Position numbers and translations under genes: made by a program | Shown: positions 8,563-19,039 of the stretch, one piece after another | Layout: every line of letters starts with the position of its first letter | Position numbering within the stretch: position 1 is the stretch's first letter | The notes under the pieces: generated by a model | Database searches by the model: none | What the model saw: only the letters and a program-made list of their open reading frames with translations | Told to the model about the DNA's origin: nothing | Assembly (NCBI RefSeq): GCF_003449035.1 | Contig: NZ_QRGB01000001.1 | Location: 2,542,001-2,606,000 of the forward strand | Direction: 5' to 3' | Length of the DNA stretch: 64,000 bases | Source of the DNA: Pedobacter indicus | GTDB lineage: Bacteria > Bacteroidota > Bacteroidia > Sphingobacteriales > Sphingobacteriaceae

Positions 8563-10086
8563 TTAATAATTTTTTAACTCGTTAACGTTAACGGAATCCA
8601 ATTTATTTCCAAAAGACGTTCTCACGTAATTCAATATTTTGTTAAGCTGATCGTCTTCTAGGAAGGAAAACGCGGGCATTGCAAAATCATAATCTTCTGT
8701 ATCGCGTCCGTTTTTTACAGTTTCGATCAATTGCTGGCCGTCTGCCACCACTGCTGAGTTGGCGAGCGGCGGATAGATATCCTTAAGTCCCTCTCCTTTT
8801 CCTTTGTGGCAGGAGAAGCAGTATTGCTGATAGAGGCTTTCGCCGGTAGCCAGTTCCTGACTAGACTCCTCCATTGTTTTTCCTTTCAATGGTTCTTTGG
8901 TAGCACGGTCGACACGCGCAATGCGCAAGATTCGGTCATCTTTCTCAGCAGGTTCAGTCATGGGGTTCCAGTCGTGATTGGATGTAGATATGTAGATATC
9001 GCCTGCGGGCGAGACACAAAGTGCGCGGATGCGGCCATACAGTTTCTCAAGAAAGATCTCCTCACGGATGATTTCATTTCCTTCATCATTGAGGTTCAAT
9101 ACACGAAGCCCCTGCCCTTTTAGCATAACGAGCAGGAGAGCATGATCCCATTCAGGGATTTGAGAGTTCTTTCTCGGATAATAATCAATATCCGCTGGCG
9201 CGATGGTAGGTGTCCAAGCCATTAGCGGCGGAATGGTATTGTGTTCCTTTTCGAAAGCACGTTCGAGTTCATTGTCGACCACACCTTCGATATTAGGGAA
9301 ACCATAGTTTCCGCCCGCTTGGATGAGGTTAACCTCATCTTCTGTTGCATCGCCATGTTCTGAAATATAGATGACTCCGTCTGGCGTTGTCGTCAATCCC
9401 TGCATATTTCTAAAACCCAGAGCATAGATCAATGAATTTGGGAAAGGATTATCGTCTGGAACCTTTCCATCCAGATCCATACGCAATATCTTACCATTGA
9501 TATTATCAAGGTTTTGGGGATGATCTTTTATGGCCTGGTCGCCCGTGGCCCAGAGGATTCGGTCGGTTCCATGGAATGCCAGTCGCGATCCCGTATGTCC
9601 GCGTCCGGCTGTATCCGTGAGTAGTATCTTTTCATCAACGAGGGTATCATTCTGATAAGTAAAGCGGGCCAGGATATTAAAACGAACACTATCTTCATTG
9701 AATTTTTTATAATGGAGGTAAACATACGGGTACTGATCCTGATCGGGATGCACGATAAAGGATTGCAGACCTTCAGGACGTTTACCGATAGGCAATTGCA
9801 AAACGAGGTGCTTTTCACCAGTTTCCGGGTTGACGCGATAGAGTGTACCCCGCTCTTCGCTCACCCAGATATAGTCGTCCGGTCCCCATACCAGTTCCCA
9901 AGGCACCAGCAAACTATCGGTAATTACGCTGACACCCAGCACGGTTGAGTCGAGTTGGATATTTTCCTCGATTTCCTGGGTAAAAACCTGTGCAGGCTTT
10001 TGCCGGCAACTCAGGATAGCGATGCTTGCGAATGCAAGGGCGATAAGGATATTTTTAAAATGTCTTTTCCTGTATTTTATTTTCAT
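8563..10086 (-). CDS. Sorbosone/glucose dehydrogenase-type lipoprotein fused to cytochrome c
   Basis: A 507-residue exported protein. The N-terminus carries a lipobox-like ILSCRQ, so it is probably lipid-anchored in the periplasm. Residues about 50-370 form a six-bladed propeller of the glucose/sorbosone dehydrogenase family (VPWELVWGPDDYIWVSE, HTGSRLAFH, YALGFRNMQGL, YISEHGD). Residues about 410-500 are a c-type cytochrome with the haem motif CFSCHKGKGEG and a likely axial Met in FAMPAFSF. Such proteins oxidise a sugar with PQQ and pass electrons to the haem. The gene is 4 bases from the GFO/IDH gene and 28 from SusC, which supports oxidative processing of the imported sugar. Confidence 0.88.
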   Translation of the reverse strand: MKIKYRKRHFKNILIALAFASIAILSCRQKPAQVFTQEIEENIQLDSTVLGVSVITDSLLVPWELVWGPDDYIWVSEERGTLYRVNPETGEKHLVLQLPIGKRPEGLQSFIVHPDQDQYPYVYLHYKKFNEDSVRFNILARFTYQNDTLVDEKILLTDTAGRGHTGSRLAFHGTDRILWATGDQAIKDHPQNLDNINGKILRMDLDGKVPDDNPFPNSLIYALGFRNMQGLTTTPDGVIYISEHGDATEDEVNLIQAGGNYGFPNIEGVVDNELERAFEKEHNTIPPLMAWTPTIAPADIDYYPRKNSQIPEWDHALLLVMLKGQGLRVLNLNDEGNEIIREEIFLEKLYGRIRALCVSPAGDIYISTSNHDWNPMTEPAEKDDRILRIARVDRATKEPLKGKTMEESSQELATGESLYQQYCFSCHKGKGEGLKDIYPPLANSAVVADGQQLIETVKNGRDTEDYDFAMPAFSFLEDDQLNKILNYVRTSFGNKLDSVNVNELKNY

Positions 10087-10089
10087 AAT

Positions 10090-10998
10090 CTAGATACTTT
10101 TCTCGGATATATCGATTTTTACTGGAACACCGCCTTGCTTTTTGCTCTCTTCGGCGGCAAAGATAAAGGCGAATATTTCCAGTGTTTCTTTGAGCGTGAC
10201 GGGAGGAATTTTGGTATCGAAGAATTCAACAATAGCAAGTGCCAAAGGTTCATAACCCTCGAAGCCGCCAAGATCGACCGGTCCCTGTGCTGAAAAAGCT
10301 GTCCCACCGAATGCGGTTTTTCCTTTACGGATGCCGCGGTAGGTGCCCACGCGGCCGTCCGCCCATAAGGCTGTTAAAAGATCATAATCGTCGGTCGCTA
10401 TTCGTTGCACCTGTACGCATCCGCTACCCATAACCGAAAATAGCATTTCGATCCCGTGAATGGCGTACCAGAGCAGTTCTGGCAGTGAGGGTTCGAAGCT
10501 GGCTGAGCTAAACGTGTGGGCTCCGATAATCTCTGCCTCTTTTGCTGTCTGTAACTCCTTTATCTTACTGATAAAACGTAATGACGAAGAAGAAAAGACA
10601 GGTGTATTGTATTCTTCTGCCGCTTTATAAATAGCCATCGCATCTTCAAGTGTACCGGCAAGTGGTTTGTCGATAAACAAAGGTTTCCCTGCCTGGATAA
10701 CAGGAAGAGCCTGTTCGAAGTGGACATGACCATCATTACTGGTCAGAATGACCTGATCAACTTCTTGCAGCAATTTCTCAATAGAATCGACAATCTGGAC
10801 ACCCATTTCGGTAACGGCTGTTGTGTACTTAGGAATATTCTTCTTTCTGTATTCCAAATCCTTACTGCCCTGCGGATAGGCATGAGTTACCTTATAACCA
10901 AGGTAATCTCCGCCTTTTTCCGAGTTAATTGCCGTTGTTAGGGCAACGGCATGCATGGCATCTAAGCCGATAATACCGATTCGTTTATTATTATTCAT
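10090..10998 (-). CDS. GFO/IDH/MocA-family oxidoreductase
   Basis: A 302-residue cytoplasmic NAD(P)-dependent oxidoreductase. The start at 10998 puts MNNNKRIGIIGLD at the N-terminus, the normal place for the Rossmann motif. The frame stays open to 11121 but that part overlaps the upstream gene and looks non-coding. The catalytic motif is DKPLAG. It is a full-length paralogue of the product of 17-973. The neighbours are another GFO/IDH gene upstream and a PQQ/cytochrome c dehydrogenase downstream, suggesting a multi-step redox pathway on one sugar. Confidence 0.85.
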   Translation of the reverse strand: MNNNKRIGIIGLDAMHAVALTTAINSEKGGDYLGYKVTHAYPQGSKDLEYRKKNIPKYTTAVTEMGVQIVDSIEKLLQEVDQVILTSNDGHVHFEQALPVIQAGKPLFIDKPLAGTLEDAMAIYKAAEEYNTPVFSSSSLRFISKIKELQTAKEAEIIGAHTFSSASFEPSLPELLWYAIHGIEMLFSVMGSGCVQVQRIATDDYDLLTALWADGRVGTYRGIRKGKTAFGGTAFSAQGPVDLGGFEGYEPLALAIVEFFDTKIPPVTLKETLEIFAFIFAAEESKKQGGVPVKIDISEKSI

Positions 10999-11041
10999 GT
11001 GGATAATGTCTCGTGCTATTCTATCAAATCGTGCTTTTTTA

Positions 11042-12271
11042 CTAAATAGAATACTCAGGTTTCCAATGTTGTGTTTCTCCTGTCTCCATGGCATCCAAGC
11101 CCATACAAATAGCAATAGCACTATCCCTTCCTGTACTTACGTTAGATAAGGGAGTTCCACCATCGGCTATACAGTTATAAAAATCTTGCAATGCGTAGAG
11201 TGTTGGCTCAACACGCTTTTCTCCTGGCTCCAGATAGGGTATTTGAACTTTCTTTCCCGGTTCATCATTGGTAAGCGTAGCACCGGTTACACCATCTACG
11301 ATTCCTAGAGTCTGCTTCGGATTTTTCGACTGGGTATATATAAAAGCATTGCTTCGACCAATTTCTATGGTAGCGTGCTGACCGATGACTCTGATTTGAT
11401 AAGGGTTGCCCTCGTTAGCGTAAACTGATGTATAGGCCGCCTTAACCTTGTTCTCGTACTCGTAAATCGTTCTTACATTATCATGTGTGGTTCGCCCATC
11501 GTCAAAGAAGTCAATTCCGCCAATTCCAACTGTTTTAGCGGGGCGGCTTCCGACAAGATAACCTACGATATCGATCTGATGGGCACAGAGTTCTGAAAGC
11601 GGGCCACCACAAAGATCGCGGTACAGGCGCCAATTAATGAGCTTTTCCTGACTTGGGTCTTTAACCGGATAGCGCCAGTCGGCCGCACGGTTGTATTGAC
11701 ATTCAACGCTATACCCTCCCAACGTGCCTTTTTGGATAATTTCTTTGACTTTATGGTAAAGTGGAAAGTTTCGGTATTGAAACCCAACTTGAAGAACCAG
11801 GTTGGATTCTCGCACACGACGCACCATATCTAATGCCTGTTTTATCGTAAAAGCCATCGATTTTTCGACATAGACATGTTTATTTCTTTCGAGTGCAGCC
11901 ACCGCCATGGGATAATGCAGGTATAAGGGCGTGGAAACAATGACGGCATCAACATTTCGATCTGCCAAGAGCTTCTCATAATCTGTATAACCTTTTGCTT
12001 TTTTTCCAGCTTTTTGCAAGGCTGCCTGGAGGTTTTCAGGAATCAGGTCACAACAGGCAACAACTTGTAGCTGCGGTACAGATTCGGCGATGGTATTGAT
12101 CAGTCCCAAACCCCGCTTCCCTGTTCCAATGACCCCGATCCGGACAGCTTTTTTAGAAGTTGACAAAAAGTTTTCCTGTGCAAATACAGACGAGGTTGAT
12201 GCAAGCATTCCGCTTAGTCCGACAGCGCTACTGGCTAAAAACTTTCTTCTATCGATTCGATTCGTTGACAT
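11042..12271 (-). CDS. Exported GFO/IDH/MocA-family protein with Tat-type signal
   Basis: A 409-residue oxidoreductase-fold protein. The N-terminus NRIDRRKFLASSAVG is a twin-arginine signal, suggesting export of a folded, cofactor-loaded protein. The nucleotide motif is RIGVIGTGKRG (about residues 44-54). The usual EKP motif reads EKSMA, so the lysine is kept but the proline is not. Members of this subgroup work on glycosides through tightly bound NAD, either as 3-keto-forming or hydrolytic (GH109-like) enzymes; which applies here cannot be told. It follows the M20 amidohydrolase gene by 51 bases on the same strand. Confidence 0.85.
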   Translation of the reverse strand: MSTNRIDRRKFLASSAVGLSGMLASTSSVFAQENFLSTSKKAVRIGVIGTGKRGLGLINTIAESVPQLQVVACCDLIPENLQAALQKAGKKAKGYTDYEKLLADRNVDAVIVSTPLYLHYPMAVAALERNKHVYVEKSMAFTIKQALDMVRRVRESNLVLQVGFQYRNFPLYHKVKEIIQKGTLGGYSVECQYNRAADWRYPVKDPSQEKLINWRLYRDLCGGPLSELCAHQIDIVGYLVGSRPAKTVGIGGIDFFDDGRTTHDNVRTIYEYENKVKAAYTSVYANEGNPYQIRVIGQHATIEIGRSNAFIYTQSKNPKQTLGIVDGVTGATLTNDEPGKKVQIPYLEPGEKRVEPTLYALQDFYNCIADGGTPLSNVSTGRDSAIAICMGLDAMETGETQHWKPEYSI

Positions 12272-12322
12272 AGCTTTTTATATATTGTATGTGATTTAAA
12301 TAATTATTCTAATTCGGTTCTT

Positions 12323-13720
12323 TTAGTCAGGATTTCGCATAAGGTCGATTACTGCTAGGCTCATACTCAGTATACCAATCTCTAAAGTCGGATTCAGTTC
12401 GGGTCTATATTTACTGGAATGCGTGAAATAGGTTGGTGCTTTACCCGTTTCCGGATCAATTTCCGGTATACTGCCAAGTGAATAAAGCAAAGTAGGTATG
12501 GACGGCTCACTGCGGGTATAGTGTCCGAAATCTTCCCCAACCATCAGTGGATCCAGCTCTTCGACATTCTCAGCGCCGACAAGTTGTCTGAAAACTTCTG
12601 CAATCTGTTGTGTTAACTGCGGATCGTTGTACACCGAAGGTGTGTACTGTTCGCGTGTCTTAACTTCGGGAAAGTCCTTTTCAGCTACACCGCTAGCGAT
12701 AGCAACACCTTCAGTGACCCTCTTGATTTTATCGAGCAACATTTGTCGTGTTTCGTCTCCATAGGAACGCATCGTCATCTCCAGATCAACTTCATTAGGG
12801 ATGATATTTCCGCTTGTACCGCCGTGGATGGAGCCGACCGATAATACAGCAGGAGTTTCGATGGGAGACAACTCCCGAGCCGTGATACTTTGGAGACCCA
12901 GTATAATTTTGGATGCCATAATGATCGGGTCGATGGTTTTCTCTGGCGCTGCACCATGCCCTCCTTGCCCTTTTACTTTGATGCTGATGTTATCGACATT
13001 GGCGAGCGCATGCCCCGAAGTGTAACCAAGTTTTCCGGCTGGAAGAACAGCATTGACATGCAGTGCCAGACCATAATCTGGTCTTGGAAAACGAGTATAG
13101 AGTCCGTCATCCATCATTGCCTTGGCCCCGGCTCCTTTTTCTTCAGCTGGTTGGGCAATGAATACCAGCGTGCCCTTCCATTGTGATTTCATCTGCTGCA
13201 ATACGCTGGCCACGCCAGTCCACACCGCCATGTGCATATCATGGCCGCAGGCATGCATCACAGGAATTTCGCTTCCCGTCGAATCTTTCACAGTAACATG
13301 ACTGGCGTAGGGAAGATTGGTTTCTTCTTTGATGGGTAAGGCGTCCATGTCAGCCCTGACGAGGACGGTTGGTCCCTGCCCATTTTCCATGACACCTACA
13401 ACTCCATAGCCGCCCACATTTTCAGTTACCTGAAAGCCTAGCTGCTGAAGTTGTTCTGCCATAAGCTTCGCCGTTTCTTTTTCGTGAAAAGAAAGCTCTG
13501 GGTTAGCGTGCAGATGCTTGTATAGCTTTTCGATGTCGGGAAGTTCGCGATCCACAATTCTTGTTGCCGTCTTGATTAATTTCGTTGGCAAGGGTGACTG
13601 TGCCAGTACCGGCTTATCAATGAAGATCAGGAATAAGACAGAAAGGCAAATAAGGGATAAATTGAATCCCCTATTTGCTTGCTGATGATGACTTATGTTC
13701 CTGTATTTTAAATCAATCAT
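12323..13720 (-). CDS. Exported M20-family amidohydrolase
   Basis: A 465-residue metal-dependent amidohydrolase/peptidase of the M20D type. A hydrophobic stretch (LSLICLSVLFLIFIDKPVLAQ) forms a signal peptide when translation starts at 13720; the frame is open 39 bases further, overlapping the SusD stop. Metal-binding signatures are HACGHDMHMA and AEEKGAGA, with further histidines in LHVNAVL and GHGAAPE. A dimerisation domain follows (about residues 230-350). Family members cleave N-acyl or peptide bonds of small molecules. It sits right after SusD, hinting that the imported ligand carries an N-acyl or peptide group. Confidence 0.88.
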   Translation of the reverse strand: MIDLKYRNISHHQQANRGFNLSLICLSVLFLIFIDKPVLAQSPLPTKLIKTATRIVDRELPDIEKLYKHLHANPELSFHEKETAKLMAEQLQQLGFQVTENVGGYGVVGVMENGQGPTVLVRADMDALPIKEETNLPYASHVTVKDSTGSEIPVMHACGHDMHMAVWTGVASVLQQMKSQWKGTLVFIAQPAEEKGAGAKAMMDDGLYTRFPRPDYGLALHVNAVLPAGKLGYTSGHALANVDNISIKVKGQGGHGAAPEKTIDPIIMASKIILGLQSITARELSPIETPAVLSVGSIHGGTSGNIIPNEVDLEMTMRSYGDETRQMLLDKIKRVTEGVAIASGVAEKDFPEVKTREQYTPSVYNDPQLTQQIAEVFRQLVGAENVEELDPLMVGEDFGHYTRSEPSIPTLLYSLGSIPEIDPETGKAPTYFTHSSKYRPELNPTLEIGILSMSLAVIDLMRNPD

Positions 13721-13733
13721 ACATATGGGTTTA

Positions 13734-15449
13734 CTACTTCCAACCCGGATTCTGTTCAAGGCTTGGATTTAACGTCAGCTGGTTTAATGGAAGCGGATTT
13801 AAATAGTCACGATTCACATCAAAACGGTAACCGTTTGGCAATGCGGCTTGGAAAGGATCCAGAAATCCATTTTCATCTGCTGGGAAAGAAGGAGTTATCG
13901 GAAACTGATCTTTTTTAGCACCTTTAGGTCTCTTGCCCACTATCAACTCGTCTGCTGCTGCCCAACGTGCGATATCATCCCAGCGAAGATCTTCTAATGC
14001 CATTTCCACTTTCCGCTCTCTTCTGATCTCATTGATTAGCGGAGAAAGGTCTGGGAAGTTCCAGTTCGGATCTGCAGTAATGTTGCTGATGACCAAATTT
14101 GGCATGCCAACCCGGTCGCGTAGCTTCTTAATGGTTTTATCTACATCGGCTTGGGTCGCTTCTCCCAATTCAGCTTTCGCCTCGATATAATTTAATAAAA
14201 CTTCTGAATAGCGATAAAGAGGCGTCGGCGTTTCTTCAAAATTCAAGTGATGATACGCCATAATCGGGTTATAATCTTTCCGACGTACATAACCAGCCGG
14301 AGCAGCATGTGTGGTATTGCTATAAAGCTTATTATATACCTCCTGCCACTTTTTTACATTGCCTTCTGCATCGATTTGCCAGTCATGTGAGGTGTTGAAG
14401 ATCGTCTGTTCAAATCGCGGATCGCGGTTCTCCATCTCTTTATTGATGTTAGCATAGCCTTGAAAAAGGTTGCTGACTGTAATAGGTTGACCGTCCGTAC
14501 AGAGATAGGAATCTGCTAAATCTTTGGTGAGACTGTAACCAGCTGGTGTTTCGAGACGATATAATTTACTGGTACTATGAATACCTTGACTTAAGTCCAT
14601 TTTTATCCAAAATAACACTTCAGGATTAGTCGCATAATCGCGTAAACCAAAAAGCTCATAATAATCATTGTCCGGATTGCCGGTTGTATAAATATCATAA
14701 AGTCCAGAATTCATAATCTGTTCAGCAGCTTCTATTGCCTTGTTAAAATACTTTTGAGGGTTAGGATTCGAAACCCCAAAAGCAGTACCTGCATGGTATT
14801 TTTCCCACGACCCCTCGTAAAGAGCAACACGCGATTGGATCAGTAAAGCAATCCATTTATTAACCCTCGTACCGTCATCTATCTTGCTTTCAGTCAAATA
14901 CATGGCGGCTGTATCGAGATGAGCAATGATTTTGTCGGCAACCTCGTTTCTCGGATTACGTCCTTCATACAACTCAGGCGATTCCGTCGTCAATACCTTA
15001 TCCAACCATTGCACATCGCCGAAGCTTCTCAATAAATCATAATAGAAGAAAGCTTTAAAGAAATGGGCTTCCCCAACGTATTGTTTGTATTCATCAAACT
15101 CGCCTTCTATGTTATGATAATTTTCAAAAAAATAATTGACACTACGAATCTTAGTATAATTTAACGCAGGTGCCGAATTCACTGTGCGGTTACCTTCGAG
15201 CCGACTATCAACGCCGGTTTGTGATATATACAGATCGCTATTCCGATCACCACCGGCTATCGTACGAATATTAAAAACCCCACGTTCATAAAATTGGTTG
15301 ACATAAAGTTTCGCATCATTTGGTTTCTCAAAGAAGAAATCCTCTGCCACTTCGTCTAATGGATATTTGTCTAAAAAATCTTCTTTGCTGCAGGCCATAG
15401 CAAAAAGACATACAGCAAGTAAACCGGTAATATATTTGAATTTATTCAT
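13734..15449 (-). CDS. SusD/RagB-family lipoprotein
   Basis: A 571-residue surface lipoprotein partnering the SusC at 15470. The lipobox is FAMACSKED (Cys about residue 20). SusD features are FFEKPNDAKLYVNQFYERG, AHFFKAFFYYDLLRSFGDV, YRYSEVLLNYIEAKAELGE, EIRRERKVEMALED and the C-terminal LNPSLEQNPGWK. It is somewhat longer than the other SusD in the window and only distantly similar to it, so the two SusCD pairs probably bind different ligands. Spacing to SusC is 20 bases. Confidence 0.93.
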   Translation of the reverse strand: MNKFKYITGLLAVCLFAMACSKEDFLDKYPLDEVAEDFFFEKPNDAKLYVNQFYERGVFNIRTIAGGDRNSDLYISQTGVDSRLEGNRTVNSAPALNYTKIRSVNYFFENYHNIEGEFDEYKQYVGEAHFFKAFFYYDLLRSFGDVQWLDKVLTTESPELYEGRNPRNEVADKIIAHLDTAAMYLTESKIDDGTRVNKWIALLIQSRVALYEGSWEKYHAGTAFGVSNPNPQKYFNKAIEAAEQIMNSGLYDIYTTGNPDNDYYELFGLRDYATNPEVLFWIKMDLSQGIHSTSKLYRLETPAGYSLTKDLADSYLCTDGQPITVSNLFQGYANINKEMENRDPRFEQTIFNTSHDWQIDAEGNVKKWQEVYNKLYSNTTHAAPAGYVRRKDYNPIMAYHHLNFEETPTPLYRYSEVLLNYIEAKAELGEATQADVDKTIKKLRDRVGMPNLVISNITADPNWNFPDLSPLINEIRRERKVEMALEDLRWDDIARWAAADELIVGKRPKGAKKDQFPITPSFPADENGFLDPFQAALPNGYRFDVNRDYLNPLPLNQLTLNPSLEQNPGWK

Positions 15450-15469
15450 GATTTCTCTTTTTTTAGGTT

Positions 15470-18400
15470 CTAAAATGTCAAGTTAATACCCACAGAAAAC
15501 ATCTGATTAATTGGATAAATTTCGCCCATATCAACCCCTCCGTCACGTGGATTAGAGGCGACAACCGTTTCCGGTTCATACAGACTTGGTAAACTCGAAA
15601 AGGTCAGTAAGTTCTCACCGGACACATAGATTCTAGCTCGATGAATAAAAAGCCTATCCAAAACGTTGGCTGGCAGTGTATAACCAACCTGTACATTTTT
15701 GAGGCGAACATAAGCTGCATTGAGTACGTAACGACTTTGATCGCGTATATTCTTACTGCGCTCCGCAGAAAAATAAGGTTTGGGGAAATAAGAGTCTGTA
15801 TTCGGCCCCAAAATATTGGATTCATCAGCCGGACGCCAATAGTCTAACATATTACCGCCTTTAAATAGACCCGAACTATTTGGTGCAGCCATTAAACCCC
15901 AAAAATATTCAGAAGTAGTATTCGGCAGGAAATCGCGCTTTCCAACACCTTGCCAGAACATATTAAAATCTAAACTCTTCCATTGAAAACCAGCCATCAG
16001 ACCGAAGTTATAACGTGGGCTGGTATTGGCAATTACGGAAAGATCTCCGTGGTCGTCAACCGTTCTACTACCCTCATTGATAATTCCATCACCATTCAAA
16101 TCTTTGTAAACAATGTCTCCTGGCCCCCATTTGGTATGATAAAAGGACTGATCGGGCATTTGTTCTCCCTCTTGCTGAATAATGCGATCTGTGGTTAGGC
16201 CCCATATTTCACCATAATCTTTCCCGCTATACCATCCGGTCACTAAAGGGGAAGATGTAGCGTATTCAAGAATAGTTGTTCGACTGTCCGCTACATTCAA
16301 CCGTACATTATAGGTTAAATCCTCTGAAATTTGATCTTTCCAACCAACCGTAAGCTCAAAACCCTTAGTCGAGAGTTTCGCATTGTTTGCTGACGGCACC
16401 GAGGCTCCAATTGTTGATGGCAACTGGATAGCCGCCCCGAGCATGTCTGATGTTACACGATTGTACCAGTCGAAAGTTAAGTCCAATTTTCCATTTAAAA
16501 ACATGGCGTCCAATCCAAAATCAAGCGTTGTAATCGTTTCCCAGGTGATATCCTCACTTAGCAAACCTGGTGCGCTAGCATACAAAGGGATTTCATTTCC
16601 TACGATATATCCTGGATTTGATGCGTTATCCAAAATACGTCGATACTGAATTGGGATCCTCGCCAAGTAGAGATAGTTAGCAACGTTTTGATTACCAAGC
16701 GAACCGTATGACCCTCTAATCTTTAGATTATTAACTTTGTCGCGAATAGGTTCCCAGAAATCTTCCTGTGAAATATTATAACCAGCGGATACCGACGGAA
16801 AGAAACCCCAACGATGATCTGGTGCGAAACGCGAAGATCCATCGTAGCGCGCTGAAACCTCCAACAAGTATTTTTCGTCAAAGTTGTAATTGATACGACC
16901 AAAGACTCCTTGAGTTGTCCAATGAGCCATATTATCATCGAGCGTAAAGTCTCCCGTTGCCGTACTAATGGACGGTATTTCTTCGGTTACAAGATCCATT
17001 TTGTAACCTGCCAGGCCTTTGGTTTTGTCAATATCTTGCTCGTAACCAACCATCCCTTTCAAATAATGTCCGCCCAATTGTTTCTCATAAGAAGTAAACA
17101 TACTCAAGAGGTTATATTCCCCTTGGCGAAGCGTTGAACGGTAACCCGACGCGGCCTCCCCTATATTTCCCCACGTGCCATTTGGAATGGGTACGGGTAC
17201 AGGCTTCGGATTCTGGGAGTTTGAGCCCCAACGGTAATTGTACTTAAAGGCGATATTGGTCTTCCACCCTTCAATAGGCTCTATCTCCGTACCTAGATTT
17301 AACCAAAGATCGTGACCCTCGTCAATGATTCTACCGCCGTTTTCCAATACAAGTATTAAAGGGTTGGCAATACTGCCATCAATGTTGTACATAGGCATTG
17401 TTGGCCAAAAGTCAATAAACTGCGACCAAGTATAGGTTCGTTCTAGACCTACCATACCGAGCGGTGTATTGGTTTTTGACCGTGCATAGCGGCTATTGAA
17501 AGAAAAGGACAACCAATCAGAAACTTCAGAGCTAAGATTCGCAAGGAGGTTATAACGTTTATAACCATCGTCACCCCAGGTAGAAGCCCCTGGCTGATCA
17601 AAAAAACCAGCATTCACGTAGAATTGATTCTTCGAGTCGCCACCGCTTAGTGTCACATTATGTTTTTGTTGCAAGAAAGATTGCTTGTAGTATTCACGTG
17701 TCCAATTGTAATTGGCATTACCGTCCCAGCGACCTCTCCATTGACTGGTTGGAGGGTTATCAGGGTCATATTCTGTGGGATAGGTTCCATCCAAATACCC
17801 TTTAATTCGTTCGATCTGACTTTCAGGGAATGTCGGATTAATACCAGCATTCGTGGCCGCCTGATTAAAAGCAGTAGCATAGGTCAATGAACTTTCCATA
17901 TCGGGCACATAAATGGGTACCGTCATAGACATGTTATTGCTGTATTCCACACGAACGGGCTGATCTTTCGCACCTTTTTTCGTGGTAATTAGAACTACAC
18001 CAAAAGCTGCTCTGGAACCGTAAACAGCAGAAGATGACGCATCCTTTAAGATTGATATATTTTCTACCGTTTCAGGGTCTATCAAGTTAATATTTGGTTG
18101 TTCCACCCCATCGACAAGAATGAGCGGGGTTGTGTTTCCTGAAATAGAGCCCACTCCCCTGATCTGCCACTTTTGTGTAGCACCGGGCTCGCCTCCAAAA
18201 CTATTAAGAGCGATATTTGTACTAGGTGCGACACCTTGTAGCAACATGGACATGTTTGGTGATGGGCGGTTAACCAACTCTTCGCCATCGACAACATCAA
18301 TCGCACCGGTCAGGTTAATTTTCTTTTGCATACCGTAACCGACAACGACCACTTCATTCAGGTCAGCGATATCAGCAGATAATTGAACATTGATCTGCGC

Positions 18401-18988
18401 GTCAGATGTTACTTGCCGCTCTACCGGAGCGAAACCAATCATGGAGAATACGAGGGTAGTATTTTCTCCGGGTACATTGATCCGATAAGCACCATCGGCA
18501 TTGGTTGTCGTACCAACTTGTGATCCTTTTACCTGTACAGTAGCGCCGGGTAAAGGAAGGCCTTCGTCATCGGCAACCGTTCCGGTAATCTCTCTTTGCT
18601 GGCGGACCGTGTTCTGAACAGCCTGTACACTGCTTGTTCTTGCCGGTCGTACTGCTTTGCGGACAGCAATGGTTTTATCCTCGATCACATAACTTAAATT
18701 ATTATCTCCCAAAAACTGGTCGAGAAATTGGTTAAGCGGCATGTTCTTCGCACTGACATCTATATTGGGCGTTTCCTCAATAATGGAAATATCACAAATC
18801 AGATTGTACTGCGTTTGTTTTTTAATTTCTTTGAAAACACTTTCGATAGAAGCATTTTTCTTCGAAAGAGTTATCGTTTGTGCCAAGACTTCTGCGTTAA
18901 CGTTAACGACACTCAGCAATAGAAACAAAATAATAAGTTTCATGAATATCAGATATTTAATAAGTGATATTTTGGTTATCTTTATCAT
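15470..18988 (-). CDS. SusC/RagA-family TonB-dependent transducer with STN domain
   Basis: Outer-membrane transporter of about 1172 residues. After a signal peptide (FMKLIILFLLLSVVNVNA) comes an STN (secretin/TonB N-terminal) domain (ITLSKKNASIESVFKEIKKQ to DNNLSYVIEDKTIAV), then the carboxypeptidase-like extension (EITGTVADDEGLPLPGATV), DLNEVVVVGYGMQ, plug and barrel, ending MFSVGINLTF. The STN domain lets ligand binding signal through the FecR anti-sigma factor to the ECF sigma factor encoded upstream. Several in-frame starts exist (19018, 18988, 18943); 18988 or 18943 give a sensible signal sequence. Confidence 0.93.
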   Translation of the reverse strand: MIKITKISLIKYLIFMKLIILFLLLSVVNVNAEVLAQTITLSKKNASIESVFKEIKKQTQYNLICDISIIEETPNIDVSAKNMPLNQFLDQFLGDNNLSYVIEDKTIAVRKAVRPARTSSVQAVQNTVRQQREITGTVADDEGLPLPGATVQVKGSQVGTTTNADGAYRINVPGENTTLVFSMIGFAPVERQVTSDAQINVQLSADIADLNEVVVVGYGMQKKINLTGAIDVVDGEELVNRPSPNMSMLLQGVAPSTNIALNSFGGEPGATQKWQIRGVGSISGNTTPLILVDGVEQPNINLIDPETVENISILKDASSSAVYGSRAAFGVVLITTKKGAKDQPVRVEYSNNMSMTVPIYVPDMESSLTYATAFNQAATNAGINPTFPESQIERIKGYLDGTYPTEYDPDNPPTSQWRGRWDGNANYNWTREYYKQSFLQQKHNVTLSGGDSKNQFYVNAGFFDQPGASTWGDDGYKRYNLLANLSSEVSDWLSFSFNSRYARSKTNTPLGMVGLERTYTWSQFIDFWPTMPMYNIDGSIANPLILVLENGGRIIDEGHDLWLNLGTEIEPIEGWKTNIAFKYNYRWGSNSQNPKPVPVPIPNGTWGNIGEAASGYRSTLRQGEYNLLSMFTSYEKQLGGHYLKGMVGYEQDIDKTKGLAGYKMDLVTEEIPSISTATGDFTLDDNMAHWTTQGVFGRINYNFDEKYLLEVSARYDGSSRFAPDHRWGFFPSVSAGYNISQEDFWEPIRDKVNNLKIRGSYGSLGNQNVANYLYLARIPIQYRRILDNASNPGYIVGNEIPLYASAPGLLSEDITWETITTLDFGLDAMFLNGKLDLTFDWYNRVTSDMLGAAIQLPSTIGASVPSANNAKLSTKGFELTVGWKDQISEDLTYNVRLNVADSRTTILEYATSSPLVTGWYSGKDYGEIWGLTTDRIIQQEGEQMPDQSFYHTKWGPGDIVYKDLNGDGIINEGSRTVDDHGDLSVIANTSPRYNFGLMAGFQWKSLDFNMFWQGVGKRDFLPNTTSEYFWGLMAAPNSSGLFKGGNMLDYWRPADESNILGPNTDSYFPKPYFSAERSKNIRDQSRYVLNAAYVRLKNVQVGYTLPANVLDRLFIHRARIYVSGENLLTFSSLPSLYEPETVVASNPRDGGVDMGEIYPINQMFSVGINLTF

Positions 18989-19039
18989 AACTAAAAGGCA
19001 ATTAAATAATGTAAGCAAGATTGTTTAAACTTTTGGTAG

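Noticed and set aside
8571-8590. Palindrome GTTAACGTTAAC near 8580 and similarly at 18900, suggesting a shared operator
   Set aside because: Both lie inside coding sequence for Val-Asn-Val-Asn (end of the cytochrome protein and signal peptide of SusC), so the match is explained by coding repeats.
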